From positions 3,100,001 through 3,164,000 of the forward strand of contig NC_088937.1 of the NCBI RefSeq assembly GCF_033473495.1: a stretch of DNA of 64,000 bases, written 5' to 3'. A program made the translations under genes and the position numbers. The DNA is from Cercospora beticola. Lineage: Eukaryota; Ascomycota; Dothideomycetes; Mycosphaerellales; Mycosphaerellaceae. The notes beneath the pieces were generated by a model. That model was given only the letters and a program-made list of their open reading frames with translations. It was not told the origin of the DNA and searched no databases. Shown here piece by piece: positions 13,099-24,436 of the stretch (positions within the stretch are counted from its first letter, which is position 1; each line of letters begins with the position of its first letter).

Positions 13099-16000
13099 AT
13101 GGACGGCGCGAAAGCCAAGGCGTCCAAAGAGGCGGCGACGCAGGACATCAAGGCGCAGAACAAAAAGCGCCAGCTCGAATTCCGAGCACAACATGGCCTG
13201 GTCGTCGCCTTTTTTCTGCTTATACTGTGCGTCTACTGAACGCGCATCATATCAAGGATGATGAAATTGATAGCAGCGCAGAATCTTCCACGCTCTGGGT
13301 ATCTACCTCTTTCTCAATGGCTTCCTCCTTTCGCGACTCGTCTTGCAACACAGATCCGAATGCGCCCACCCCCCGATCAACCTGACCGGACACTCCAAAG
13401 ACTTCACACCCGGGTCGCAAGAGCAAGGTTGTTGGCATCCCAAGTCGTTCGACAAGGCGGTGGTCATCATCGTGGACGCTCTGCGCTACGACTTCACAAC
13501 GCCCTTCCAGCCCAAAGCGGGCGCTGAAACACCACAACACTTCCACGATGCGCTGCCCGTTCTGTACGAGACCTCGGTCAACGAGCCGCAAAATGCTTTT
13601 CTTAGACCCTTCATTGCAGATCCGCCCACGACAACCTTACAACGACTGAAGGGACTGACGACTGGTACGCTTCCAGTGCTGATTGATGCGGGATCGAACT
13701 TTGCAGGGACAGCCATTGATGAGGACAATATTGTGGAAATGCTGTACAAGGCGGGCAAGAAGGTGGTGCATCTCGGAGACGATACATGGCATTCGCTGTT
13801 TCCTGGCTACTTCGAGCCAAACTTGACGAAAGCCTACGATTCTTTTAATGTGTGGGATTTGCATACAGTGGACAACGGCGTCAATGAGCATATATTTCCT
13901 CTTTTGGACCCATCGATGTCTGGACGATGGGATGTCATTTTCGGGCATTATTTGGGCGTGGACCACGCTGGGCATCGATATGGACCGGATCATCCTGCTA
14001 TGAACGATAAATTGAAGCAAATGGACGATGTCATTCGGCGTATTGTGGCAGCTCTCGACGATCAGACACTACTCGTAGTCATGGGAGACCATGGCATGGA
14101 CGTCAAAGGCGATCATGGAGGAGAGTCTGATGACGAGGTTCAGGCTGCGCTCTGGATGTACTCAAAACGCGGTATCTTTGGCCGAAAGGATAAAGACTCG
14201 CTACTTCCGCCTCCGACCGCGAAGGAGAGGCCCGTGGCGCAGATTGATCTCGTGCCTACATTGTCCTTACTCCTGGGTCTACCAGTGCCATTCAATAACC
14301 TGGGACACCCCATCGAGGAGGCTTTTCACGGATCATCCACTCTACTGAAGCCCAACTACGACAATCTTGCGCAAGTAAGTCGTTTGACCGCAGCTCAAAT
14401 TCACAAATATCAGGCCGAGTACGCGAAAGCTCGTGGTCTGGGAAACTCCACTTCGTCTACCACCGATCAATTCTGGAAGCTTGCGAATCAGTCATGGGGG
14501 TCTAAAGAGCGCACAGAAGCATGGGATGCGTTTCTTGCTTACCAGACCGAGAACTTGCGCATCTGTAAATCGCTATGGGCCAGATTCGACCTCACCAGCA
14601 TGACCATGGGCATCATCGCCTTGATCGGCACCTTTCTGGTAGTTGTAATCTATGCGCAAGGCATCGTTCGCGGAGATCGAGCTGCCATGACTCCTCCTCT
14701 GTTTACTTGGGGAACTATAGGTGCTGTTGTTGGTGCGGCAGCTGGTGCAGCTGTGGGCTCTCTGACAACAGAGCACGGGGTCCAGTCGATTGCATTTGGA
14801 GCAGTGTTCGGAGGTGTTACGGCGACTCTGGCTATGTTCCGGCCAGCCCTGGAGCTGCTCCGGATCCCTAGGCCTACGACTTTCTGGGGTTGGCTCTGTA
14901 CATTGTCGACTTTGATGCTGTGTGGTGGGTTCGCTGCTAATTCATTCATCATCTGGGAGGATGAACAGTTGCTCTTTCTCTTGACTACTTTCGCGGTCGC
15001 CATGCTCGGAAGCTCACTTGGTCAAGGCGATCCTGACGATAGGTGGCTGGGTGCCACTAACGCAGTATCTTTCTTGGTTGCAACACGTCTCAGCTCGTTT
15101 TCAAGATTGTGCCGCGAAGAACAGATGCCGTTCTGCCGATCGACATACTATGCTTCGGCCACCTCTTCCACGTCTTCAAAGTGGCAACTCGCAATACCTC
15201 TTTCCGTTGCGCTGATCCTGCCAAGTGCAATCACGCACTTTTACAAGCGCAGCGCCAACTATCATGGTTCAGCTGTGATTTGGATTGGAATCGCGTTGCG
15301 CCTGGGCCTGGTCATGGTGGCGGGTTTCTGGACGATTGATGCCGCGGACGATGGAGAATGGTTCCCGCAGTACTCCAGCAACTTCTTGAAGACAGTGCGT
15401 ACATACATGGCGCAAAGTATTCTTGCGCTGACCTTCGCGGCCGGCTACGCGACCTACATATTCGCATCTCCGATGCTCATGGTCAAGCAAGAAGAACCGG
15501 ATCGTGTCGTGGCTAAATCAGAATCTCTCAGCGAGTCGGATCCCACCAGCCCAGTCCTTACCACAGTTGGTACGAACGGTCCGGCTAAGAGGCCTAAGTT
15601 GATGATCTATGGCTACTCGAACACACACGGAACGCGATACTTTCTGCTACCAAGTGCGTGGATACTCACGCTGCTGCTCTTTCAAAAGCCGATGGGACAA
15701 GGTGCCCTGGCACTCTGCATGGTCCAGATTCTGAACGTGCTCGAGATCGTTGACGCCAATAATTTACGTCGCTCACCACTTGGACCGATCATATTCGCAC
15801 TGCTGGGCAGCTTCCACTTCTTCAAGACAGGACATCAAGCGGCGCTGGTCACGATACAATGGGAGTCGGCTTTCATCCCACTCAAAACGATAGTCTACCC
15901 TTGGACTCCGCTTTTCGTCGTGCTCAACACTTTCGGGCCTCAGATACTCTGCGCCATTGCAGTGCCTGCGATAATGCTGTGGAAGGTGCCTCCTCGACAC

Positions 16001-16252
16001 ACTGGAGTTCTGGGTCGCGTTGCTGGAAGCATGGCCACCCACATCCTATTCTATGCAGCAATTGCAGTCGCGACAGTCATCGAGGCAGCTTGGCTCAGGC
16101 GGCATCTGATGTTGTACCGGGTCTTCATGCCGAGGATGCTGCTGTCCGTGATATCGCTGCTGCTCATTGAGACTGTAGCAGCACTCATTGCTCTCGTGGG
16201 CGTGAGGTGGAGTATAACTAGCGTAGGAGATGTATTTGGTTGGCCTGAGTAG
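13099..16252 (+). CDS. GPI13: GPI ethanolamine phosphate transferase 3 (PIG-O/Gpi13)
   Basis: ER membrane enzyme that adds ethanolamine phosphate to the third mannose of the GPI anchor precursor, the site later joined to proteins. Two exons, 13099-13226 and 13282-16252, give 1032 aa. Splicing the 55-nt intron restores the N-terminal membrane anchor (~33-62). The lumenal alkaline-phosphatase-like domain shows KAVVIIVDALRYDF (~101-114), where metal and nucleophile ligands lie, and MGDHGMDVKGDHGGESDDE (~309-327) with metal-binding Asp/His. From ~430 onward there are many hydrophobic spans. The 39-nt GTAAGT..CAG stretch at 14374-14412 is read as coding (VSRLTAAQIHKYQ), because this matches the family. 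It lies head-to-tail with COG1, about 200 bp downstream. Confidence 0.96.
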
Positions 16253-16454
16253 GCAGCCAACAATGTATATAAACAAATAATCACATCAATGAAGACACCC
16301 TCTCATAAATATACTCCCAGCCTCTCTCCCGCACATGGGGTCTTGCATGTGAAGGCAACGTGGAACATAAGCTAGTGATCTTGGCATCAAGCATCAATGC
16401 CAACAACACCCCAAAGTCAATCTCCCCCCAACTCCAGACCCCAACAATGTTATC

Positions 16455-18749
16455 ATGACCACTCAGCCACCCGATCCCAAGACTCTCGAATCCTGGGACG
16501 ATGCTTTCCAATACCCTCTCCCAGTCGTCCGCAAACTGGAGCAACAGCTCCGCCGAAACATCGATGACAACCGCCAAAAGTTGCGCTCCCTCGTGGGAGC
16601 CAGCTATCGCGATTTACTGGGCACCGCGGAGCGAATCATCGATATGGACGAACAAATCCACAATGTGGAAACGCAAATGACGGATATTGGAAGGAGATGC
16701 AATACGAGGAATTTGGAGCTGATTCGCGCGAACCAGAAGCGTGTGAGGAGGGAGATGGGGAAGAGTGAGAGTGAGAGGTTACAAAAGGTTGCGCAGACGA
16801 AGGTTTTGCAGAATGCGATTAATGTGGCTTTGAGGGTTGTGAGGAATGGTGGGGATGCTTTGGTTGCTGCGAAGGTGCTTATTTTGGCAAGGCTGCTGTG
16901 TAAGAGTCTTGCGGAGGGGGAGGAGCCGCCGACTGTGTTGGACAGTTTGCAGAAGAAGCTGGGGAGTGCGAGGAAGAGGCTTTTGGGGTATATTGCAAGG
17001 GCGCTTTCGAGGATTGGTCTGGACAGGGAGGTTACGATTAATAGGCTGTGTGCGTATGCTTTGCTGTCGACTTCTGCTCCTCAGGATGTGCTGCGGTATT
17101 TTCTACAACTGAGGTTTGAGCAGTTGGAGACTATGGCTGAGGCGGCGACGGAAACGAGTATAACAGACATGTTGGCTTTGTACAGCCAGACTTTGTCGGA
17201 TACGAAGGACCTCTTTCCACGACGTTTCGCCGAAGCTTTGTCGCAGGTCACGACGAATGCATTGGTTCGCGATCCCGATGTACGGGCGATCTACGAGCTG
17301 AGTCTGGATGTCTACGAACGCTGGATTACGGAGGATGTGAGGAACTTCCATCCTTGGGTTCGACACGATCAACTCCAGGCTTCGAGCGTCAGTGCTGCTA
17401 TTTCTTCTTGGGCCAGACAGGGACAAGAATGCCTATTGCAAACTCTCCGGACTGCTTTGGTAGATCAGGAGGACGTTCACAAGGTCCTGCAACTTCGACA
17501 GAAGGTGATCTCGAAGTATCTCGTGCTCAGCGCGCAACTGCGCCATGATAGCCAAGCGCAAGCCCTGAACGATATTCGCAAGGCGTTCCTCGACAGGTTG
17601 GAATCGCTCGTCAAGCAGGCGACCACGGTCGAAGACTTTGTGCCCAATGCCCAATCGGACGCGTCTGAGTCGAGTCCTGTGAGCATGTGGGCAGCCGCCA
17701 CGACCGAAATGGACCCTAGCAAGGAGGTTATGCAATTCCGCAAAGATGTGCTCAATAGGCATCACGGGCGTACTAAACCCATGCATGGTTCAATAGCCGT
17801 TCTGGACGAATGGCTCTTGCGACTGCGCGGTTATGGTGAGGCCATTGCCGGGATGCGTGCAAGCAAGTGGGACGATGACTTGGATCTGGACCTGGACGAT
17901 CTCATGGAAGACGAACCACTTCAGGTTATGCTCAGCACTCGAGACCCTCAAGAATTGGAACGAAAGCTACACGAAGCCACGAGCACGTCCCTGCAGAATA
18001 TGTTCACGACAATCGAGAAGTCTTTCGAGTCAGATTCAGACCCGGCACTGCTCATCCGACTTCTGCGTGAAGTAGAAGATCGTCGCCGAGGCCTTGCAGA
18101 CCTGGTCGAAGATGTGGAGTCCATCAAGCCAAGCAAGACTTTTATTGCTGCCTTACACCAGCGAATCGCAGCAACAACCATTGCAGATCATGTGGAAAGG
18201 TTTGCGACAAATTTGCGAAAGCCAGACTCCGTTGCCACGACACTATGGGATGGAACGCCTCCACTTCCGATTCAGCCTTCTCCAACAACATTCCGGCTTC
18301 TGAAGAATGTGCATGAACACATGTCGAACCTTGGCAAAGACCTCTGGAGCCCCGCCGCAGTCCAGGCTTTGAAAAAGTGTTTATCTGAAAGTCTGAGAAA
18401 CAAGATCAATTTTTCCGAGATCGACCAGACCCTTGGGTCGCCCCTGACTAATGGGCATGCCGCTCCAGACCAGTCGGAAGGAGATGCGAATTCTGCGGGG
18501 AATGAAGACAAGACGGTGCCGAGGAACAAGTCCAACAATCGACTCGCACAGCATTTGTTTGATGTTCAGTATTTGCAGCGGGTTCTGTATACGGACACAG
18601 GGGACAAGGATCTGCTTGACGAAGTTGTAGAAGGGCTTAAAGTTCAGATACAGTTAGAGTTGGGAGCTCACGAGCGTCTGAAGAAGAGCGCCAATGAGTA
18701 TTGGCGGCGAACGTATTTGCTGTTTGGGCTGCTCGCCTGCGGTGGATAG
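16455..18749 (+). CDS. COG1: Conserved oligomeric Golgi complex subunit 1
   Basis: Subunit of the COG tethering complex, which acts in retrograde vesicle traffic within the Golgi and keeps glycosylation enzymes in place. The single exon encodes 764 aa. The N-terminus has the Vps51/Cog1-type segment (LESWDDAFQYPLPVVRKLEQQL, then a helical region to ~residue 110 with DLLGTAERIIDMDEQI). The remainder is helical, as expected for a CATCHR-type tether. The ATG at 16455 follows a CA-rich leader only ~200 bp after GPI13, and it directly starts the conserved region. Codon use changes sharply inside the gene: residues ~95-235 use mainly G- and T-ending codons, while the flanks use C-ending ones. Confidence 0.9.
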   Translation: MTTQPPDPKTLESWDDAFQYPLPVVRKLEQQLRRNIDDNRQKLRSLVGASYRDLLGTAERIIDMDEQIHNVETQMTDIGRRCNTRNLELIRANQKRVRREMGKSESERLQKVAQTKVLQNAINVALRVVRNGGDALVAAKVLILARLLCKSLAEGEEPPTVLDSLQKKLGSARKRLLGYIARALSRIGLDREVTINRLCAYALLSTSAPQDVLRYFLQLRFEQLETMAEAATETSITDMLALYSQTLSDTKDLFPRRFAEALSQVTTNALVRDPDVRAIYELSLDVYERWITEDVRNFHPWVRHDQLQASSVSAAISSWARQGQECLLQTLRTALVDQEDVHKVLQLRQKVISKYLVLSAQLRHDSQAQALNDIRKAFLDRLESLVKQATTVEDFVPNAQSDASESSPVSMWAAATTEMDPSKEVMQFRKDVLNRHHGRTKPMHGSIAVLDEWLLRLRGYGEAIAGMRASKWDDDLDLDLDDLMEDEPLQVMLSTRDPQELERKLHEATSTSLQNMFTTIEKSFESDSDPALLIRLLREVEDRRRGLADLVEDVESIKPSKTFIAALHQRIAATTIADHVERFATNLRKPDSVATTLWDGTPPLPIQPSPTTFRLLKNVHEHMSNLGKDLWSPAAVQALKKCLSESLRNKINFSEIDQTLGSPLTNGHAAPDQSEGDANSAGNEDKTVPRNKSNNRLAQHLFDVQYLQRVLYTDTGDKDLLDEVVEGLKVQIQLELGAHERLKKSANEYWRRTYLLFGLLACGG

Positions 18750-20289
18750 GCGGGTCGAGCGTGTGGATAGCAATCAGACATGAAGTCGCTAGCGTAGGTG
18801 ACGCAACAAATACTCGTAGCCCGTCAGCGTCACACGTCAAATGTCCATATACCTTGTACAGAAGGAAAGTTCAGCGACAGCATGTCGTTTGCCGCCGTTA
18901 GTGTGGCACGTTGCTGCTATGTATATCTGTTCACACGCGCTGGGCTCGCGCCACCAACGACACGTGCAGATGGCGGTTGGGTCGAGGTGCAAATGCTCGG
19001 TGGTGACTCGACGCCAGGGCGGCGACGTTGGAAGCTGAAACTGACTAAGGCGCCAACAGTTGGCAGCCAAAATATTGGCTCGCCAAGCCTTGCTTCCAAA
19101 TCATTGACAGAATGACAGAATTTCCATTTACCACGATGAGCATCTCCGGTTGCCATGTGCCATCGGTCGCGTGACGGAGCAAAAGTCTCGCAAAAGCCAG
19201 GGCAGGGCGTGGAGACGATGGGGTATTCTTCATGAAACACAGGTCAAACTTTGGCGTTGGAGGGTGAAGTGGGATCACCAGCAGCGGTGGAGAGGTTGAT
19301 GTGAGCGAGCAGGCAAGCAAGCAACGGCGGAAGCACGGAGACGAGGGAGTGTCGCAATCAGAGCTGTGCAATGGATGGGGATTGGCTTGGTGGAGGGATC
19401 TACGATATTTTTCTATAACTAGCGCCTTCTCCCTGTGCGTCGCAGCGGCTGCCGTTTCAGAAATGATAGGCTACCGCTGGCTCGAGCGCCGCCGACTCGT
19501 GTTCGCTGGCGTGCCGAAGGCTTGCAGGGCTGGATTTGCTGGATGAATGCTGTGTTGGTGATGTGTTGATGGTGTTGTGTTGCAGTTGCAGTGATGTTGT
19601 CGTGAGAGCATGGAATGTAGAGTGGCGAGTATAGTGCAGCGGAGCGGTGCTGCATGCGAGCGGATGGGCGGAGCGCGGTGTGGTCGGCGTTATTGGAGGA
19701 GGCTGTCGTGCTGCGGGCCTTGAAGCAAAGCTGAGACGAGACCCTGCTGCGTTCGGTCGTTGCGAGAGGCGGCGGCCTGGGGCCCAGCGAGCGAATGGCC
19801 TCCGCCAGAAGCAGCAACGCCTGCCCGAAGAGGATCGCAGCTTCCGCGCTGTGCGTGCCACCCCTGTTGTGCCGCTCGTTGGTCAGAGTGCTGTCGTGTA
19901 TCACCTATTACCGGCCTGTCTCAGCAGCCTGAGCGACCCATTCCCTCGTCCGCCCGCCCTCGTGTGAAGACTGCCCCAACACCGCCAGCACAACTCCTCC
20001 TCCACCACCGACGCGCCCGTCGCCGCCGTCGTCGATCCCGCCCGCTGCGCACCGAGAGCGCAAGAGAGCACCGTGCTGCGAACGCCAATAATACCACCCC
20101 TCCTCGGCGATTTCCCTCGCTCGCTCGCGGTTCGGTAGCGCTGCTGCAGAGCCGATCGCTGCTCCAGTTTACGCTGTATCGAGCGAACACCTGGACTCTG
20201 CGCCAGGCCTCACTCGACCCGCTGCGATTGGCGCCGGGCGACGGCCCTCTTCACCTCACTCTTTCCCACCCCTCCGCTCCTCCGCCACC
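18750..20289. other. Long intergenic region with C/G-rich leader
   Basis: About 1.5 kb without a supported gene; open frames on both strands are low-complexity. The final ~330 bp (19960-20289) is strongly C-rich, with CGCCGCCGTCGTCG-like runs, and ends in a good CCGCCACC start context. It is best read as promoter plus long 5' leader of the next gene. Confidence 0.5.
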
Positions 20290-21777
20290 ATGTCGACCGC
20301 TGTAGCAGCTGCGCCGCCGACCACGCTGGCCCCCTCCGTCGAGCGCATGTCTCCACGTCAGTTCACAGCAATCGCTCCCTCCACACATCACGCTTCGGCC
20401 GCGAGCGGCGAGCCGGCAGCAAAGCGTGCCCGCAGCAATGGCGGCTCACCAGAAAGCGCATCACGGCCAGCTGATGCAAGCAAAAGCTCACCCAACGGGT
20501 GCGTCACGACTTCTACGTTGCATTGCGCAACGCCGGGACTCGATCAGCAGCTAATACCGCACAGACTTCGAAACGGCGCACCCCCAACGATCAAGGTGAA
20601 GAAGGAGCCCGGATCACCAGCGCTCGCGTCCTCGAGACCTCGACCGAAGCGACTCGATCTGTCGTCGAGCATGGCCGCGAACCGCGGGCCCCAAACCGCT
20701 CGACCTTCAGCGCCATTGACCTCTGGACAGTCAGCGGGCCTGCACATCCACGACGTCGGCCTCGCGTGTCTCTCGCCTGGATTCGCTACGCACGACCCGG
20801 CCCTACGCGAACAACTGCAGCGGAGCATGGACGTCCGCGACCAACAACGACAGATCATTGAGGCACGACAAAAGGGAGGGAAGTCAGGCAGCTCTGGTGA
20901 GCAGGATGGTCCACGCACTCAAGACACGACGCTCTTTGGTGTACAGACAGGAGCGAGAACGCCGGGCACTTCGAGACGAAAAGGACCGCCGCCAGGCCTT
21001 TCCATCGCAGCTCCCTCTGCCGCACAATTCGCTCATGATAGAGTGATACAATCTGCACCACTCCACCAGACTTTCACCGGCCTTCGTCCTGGCGAGTACC
21101 CTGCGAGCCGCCACGCACAGCATGGGCCCAGCGGATTGAGCCAAACAAGTCACATCCATCATGTACCTGCAACACAAACGAACAATCGATTGCCTCCCAT
21201 ATCCGATGTTTTTGCAAACGATCGATTTGAGGGTCCACGACAGCACAACAATTCTCCGGGACATTCTTCACATTCTAACATTCAACCCGCAATGCCATCG
21301 CCAGGGTTCCCACCTTCACATCGACAGCAATCACAACATCCACCGTTGAGCGCTCGTGAACGATTTCGATCTGCGGAGGAAGCTGTGCAAGGACTCTCAG
21401 GAGGACGTGATGAGCTTATGCCCAAGGTCGTTCATTATGGTGGCGTTCAACCGCCAACGCCACCCTCTCCTATGCCGAACAGTGGCCAGCATGCAACATC
21501 CGGTGCACAACGGCCTGGGCAACACGAGTATGGTGCTCGCCCAGACTTGTCCAGGACTCAATCAATGAACGGTCGAAGACGCGGACGCGACGAATTTGAG
21601 GCCGATAATGGTAGTCCCCCGTCCGCCTTCAATCGCTCTGAACCCAAACGGACCACATTTGCAACACGCGGGCACCCCGAAGACGATGATGACTGGAAGA
21701 CGAACATGAGCAGCGCCGAGAGGCGAGCGGAATTTCTCCGCCTGTGCGAACGTGCCTGGGACTTATTCCATTCATGA
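20290..21777 (+). CDS. Unrecognised Ser/Pro-rich protein with conserved-looking C-terminal blocks
   Basis: I do not recognise a named family. The open frame gives 495 aa. A canonical intron lies hidden in frame at 20499-20564 (66 nt: GTGCGT donor, GCTAATA branch, CACAG acceptor), and removing it leaves 473 aa. The protein is largely disordered, with a basic KRARS element near residue 45 and IKVKKEPGSP, both suggestive of a nuclear protein. The most structured-looking blocks are KGPPPGLSIAAPSAAQFAHD, SHIHHVPATQTNNRLPPISD, and the extreme C-terminus ERRAEFLRLCERAWDLFHS, an amphipathic helix. A transcription-related role is only a guess. Confidence 0.82.
   Translation: MSTAVAAAPPTTLAPSVERMSPRQFTAIAPSTHHASAASGEPAAKRARSNGGSPESASRPADASKSSPNGCVTTSTLHCATPGLDQQLIPHRLRNGAPPTIKVKKEPGSPALASSRPRPKRLDLSSSMAANRGPQTARPSAPLTSGQSAGLHIHDVGLACLSPGFATHDPALREQLQRSMDVRDQQRQIIEARQKGGKSGSSGEQDGPRTQDTTLFGVQTGARTPGTSRRKGPPPGLSIAAPSAAQFAHDRVIQSAPLHQTFTGLRPGEYPASRHAQHGPSGLSQTSHIHHVPATQTNNRLPPISDVFANDRFEGPRQHNNSPGHSSHSNIQPAMPSPGFPPSHRQQSQHPPLSARERFRSAEEAVQGLSGGRDELMPKVVHYGGVQPPTPPSPMPNSGQHATSGAQRPGQHEYGARPDLSRTQSMNGRRRGRDEFEADNGSPPSAFNRSEPKRTTFATRGHPEDDDDWKTNMSSAERRAEFLRLCERAWDLFHS
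20499..20564 (+). other. In-frame (3n) candidate intron
   Basis: A 66-nt stretch has donor GTGCGT, branch GCTAATAC ten nt before the acceptor, and CACAG. Its length is a multiple of three and it contains no stop, so it stays open if retained. Removing it joins SPNG to LRNGAPP. Confidence 0.75.
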
Positions 21778-23122
21778 CGTGGGCCTATTGCCCAGCAGCG
21801 AATATTTTTACAAACCGGCATATTCTACAACCAAACAACCGGATTTCTATGACATGATTTGGATGTGGAGAAAAGAGGCAATACTTCGGCACACGGTGAA
21901 TGTTTGAAGAAAATCTCCACGAAAGAATTGAAAGCATGTCACTCATGTGGGGTGAGTGATGTTTGACGAGGAAGAAAGAAGATCGATCGTTTCTATCAGC
22001 GAGAGCGTCTCCCGGGAAGGATGATGCGAGATGTCTTTTTTTGTTGTTCACCACCCACGCACGTTTGTTTGGTTTCTTGATCTTCTCTTATGTGTTCTTC
22101 TGGCTCGGCTTTTATCTTATTCCCCCAACTGACTACATTATCATATATGACGGATGACCCTCGCAAAGAGGGGGATATGAGAGTTCCAGCTTCAGGATTT
22201 ATATTTGATTGGCAAATTTAATGGCGTAGGATGTATTTGGGTTCGCGGACTCTGGCGCAGAACAGAGAGTGTTGTTGCGGCGGGGGATTAGTGGGGTTAC
22301 GATTGGGGAAGAGAGATGTGGCTGCGGTGGTAGCTAGGTATTATTCGGGTAGCTTTTATCGAATGGGAGATGGATGTGAGGCGATGGAGTAGTAATACAT
22401 CATCTCACGTTGAATTACTTTGGTTGTCACCTGCTTTACTGCTCTTCGGACTACAGCATAGCAAAACATAAATTTGCTTGTAGCCACGCGCAGCTATGCT
22501 AGCGCTGTCTGTCGGTATATTGGCCCTCTCGCGCCTGTACTTCGGCTTGCAGATGGGCTGACCGCAGATGTGTCCCAAGCAGGGGAGTACCATGATCTGA
22601 CCGCGCACAGGTGTTACAATTTTTGAGTCTAGAACGTCTTCTGTCATCTTCTGCTGATGTTCACGTGGATGATTTTTTGGATCGTGGTTTCGCTTCGGTC
22701 CGGAGCTAGAGGGCCCCTCGGCCGATCCTGAAGACAGCGTCCGTTCCGTGGGCCCAAAAGGAGAAGAGAAGTCGATCTGCCAAGTTGTCGTTTGGTAGCG
22801 AGCGAGCGAGAGTGCGGGCCGCTTGGCTGTCGTGGTTTTCTCTTCTCTCCGTCTTGGTCTTTGTCAAAGCGACACGAGCTTCAAGCATGGACCTGTGGTT
22901 CCCAGTCGATGAGGCTCACCAGGCTGTCACTTAGCGTCAGAAGATGACGACGACATGCCGAGAGCGAGCACCAGACCAGGGCACGAATAGGCGGAAACGT
23001 CAAGCTGGTGGCTTGGTGGTTTTCTGCAACCAGCTGGTTGACGCGCGGCCAGCCTGCATCGACGAGCGTGTCAAGATACGGGGTGATGATGAAACACGTC
23101 TTCTGTGACCGACCACGCCCTC
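21778..23122. other. Convergent intergenic region
   Basis: About 1.3 kb between a plus-strand gene and RRP36 ending toward it. The left part is T-rich (22030-22140). The part at 22200-22340 is G-rich on the plus strand. No coding or RNA gene is supported. Confidence 0.55.
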
Positions 23123-24133
23123 TCAACCCACTGCCATTCTCCTCGCCTCAGGCATCTTCTTCTTCTCTTTCTGGCTCTCCTTCTTCTGCCTCTTTTCGAT
23201 CAACTTTTGTCGTTCCTTACTCTTCATGCCCTTGAATTTCTCCACGAGTGCCTTCTCTTTGAGCTCCTTCTTCTTAAGGTAGTATGGCGTCTTGCCTTGT
23301 TCCACCTTCGCCTTCTCCTCTTTACGATGTTTCCGCAAGACCTCCTGCTCTCGCTCCTTGGCAGCTTTGGCTTTCAGTCGATTTTCCATGCTGTTGACTT
23401 TTCGCCGGAGGACGTCTTTCTCCTCTTCGTTCTTTGTGCGCTTGATCTCAGCTTTCAACTGTTTGATCTCGTCCTTTTGATAGTCTACCAGAAAGCTGTA
23501 GGCTTTGTCGATGTTCCCGGTTGGTGCACCTTGATGGAAGGCGTCGAATCGAGGGTCTCGAACATTTCGTTTGGGCACGTCTACCACTTGCCGTCTCCGC
23601 GAGACCTGGTACTTGGTCGATTGAGCGGCTGGGGCATGCTTCGATGTACGCGACTTGTTCGGCGCATCCTCTTCAGATGGGCCAGAGTCTGAGTCGGAAT
23701 CTGAATCGTCTTCGCTATCATCATCATCGCTGGGCGCACGATTCGCTGGCTTTGGTTTCTTCGCGCTTTTGCTGGTCTCCGACGTCTTGCTGGCCTTCTG
23801 CTCCTTAATTTGCCGTAATCGATCTCTCAGTGCTGCTAATTTGTCTTCCTGATCTGGCGTGGTATCTGATCCTCTCTTCCGCTTCCTGGACACAGCATCT
23901 TGAGCCTGCTTCAACGCGCCGAATGAGAGGTTGCCAATTTGCTGCTCGTAGCTCTGTCCGGGATCGGCTGATTCCTCGTCTGAAATATCGGTATCGCTGT
24001 GCTCGTCCTCACTGCCCGAGACGTCGTCCATGCTGGCATCCTCCTCGCTGTGAAATTCCTTTTCCGACATATCCTCGCCACTCGCATCGACATCGACCGG
24101 GCGCGGCCGGGCAGCATGCTGTTTCTGCGCCAT
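23123..24133 (-). CDS. RRP36: rRNA biogenesis protein Rrp36
   Basis: Nucleolar component of the 90S pre-ribosome/SSU processome, needed for early pre-rRNA cleavages to 18S rRNA. The single exon encodes 336 aa. I start at MAQKQHAARPRP; the frame is open for 17 more codons upstream but these look like leader. The N-terminal half is acidic, with Asp/Ser runs (DDDDSEDDSDSDSDSG), typical of nucleolar proteins. The conserved domain occupies the C-terminal half: RRRQVVDVPKRNVRDPRFD, then the helix KAYSFLVDYQKDEIKQLK, a Lys/Glu coiled coil, and PYYLKKKELKEKALVEKFK. Divergent from RCF2. Confidence 0.95.
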   Translation of the reverse strand: MAQKQHAARPRPVDVDASGEDMSEKEFHSEEDASMDDVSGSEDEHSDTDISDEESADPGQSYEQQIGNLSFGALKQAQDAVSRKRKRGSDTTPDQEDKLAALRDRLRQIKEQKASKTSETSKSAKKPKPANRAPSDDDDSEDDSDSDSDSGPSEEDAPNKSRTSKHAPAAQSTKYQVSRRRQVVDVPKRNVRDPRFDAFHQGAPTGNIDKAYSFLVDYQKDEIKQLKAEIKRTKNEEEKDVLRRKVNSMENRLKAKAAKEREQEVLRKHRKEEKAKVEQGKTPYYLKKKELKEKALVEKFKGMKSKERQKLIEKRQKKESQKEKKKMPEARRMAVG

Positions 24134-24436
24134 CTTGCACCGTAGTCGCACGCGAAGCTGATTAAGGCAGAAAAAAGTTGACAAAGCTGCCTGAAAGCAG
24201 CAGTTGGTGGTTGCTTAGCGGCGGACCCTTGTTAGGGCTGCAGGCGAGAATTCGCAGAAGTTGTCCGAGCTTCGACGTGTGAAGTCATCATCGAGCGAGT
24301 CCCGCTATACTTCCGCCCATGCTTTTGATCTCATCATATGCGCGCAAACTGCATGCTTCCCTCTTTTCTGCGCTATCATTTCTCGCTTGCCATTGTGCGA
24401 CATCTATCCTGATACAACTTTTCACATACAGCCAAC
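24134..24436. other. Divergent promoter RRP36 / RCF2
   Basis: A 303-bp head-to-head gap without coding signal; probably a shared promoter. Confidence 0.55.

Noticed and set aside
14374..14412. GTAAGT..CAG, 39-nt possible in-frame intron in GPI13
   Set aside because: It is shorter than any other intron here, and its translation VSRLTAAQIHKYQ fits the family pattern before AEYAKARGLG.
19419..19904. 161-codon minus-strand frame upstream of the 20290 gene
   Set aside because: Low-complexity composition, no motif, and overlapping open frames on the other strand; best explained as C/G-rich leader.
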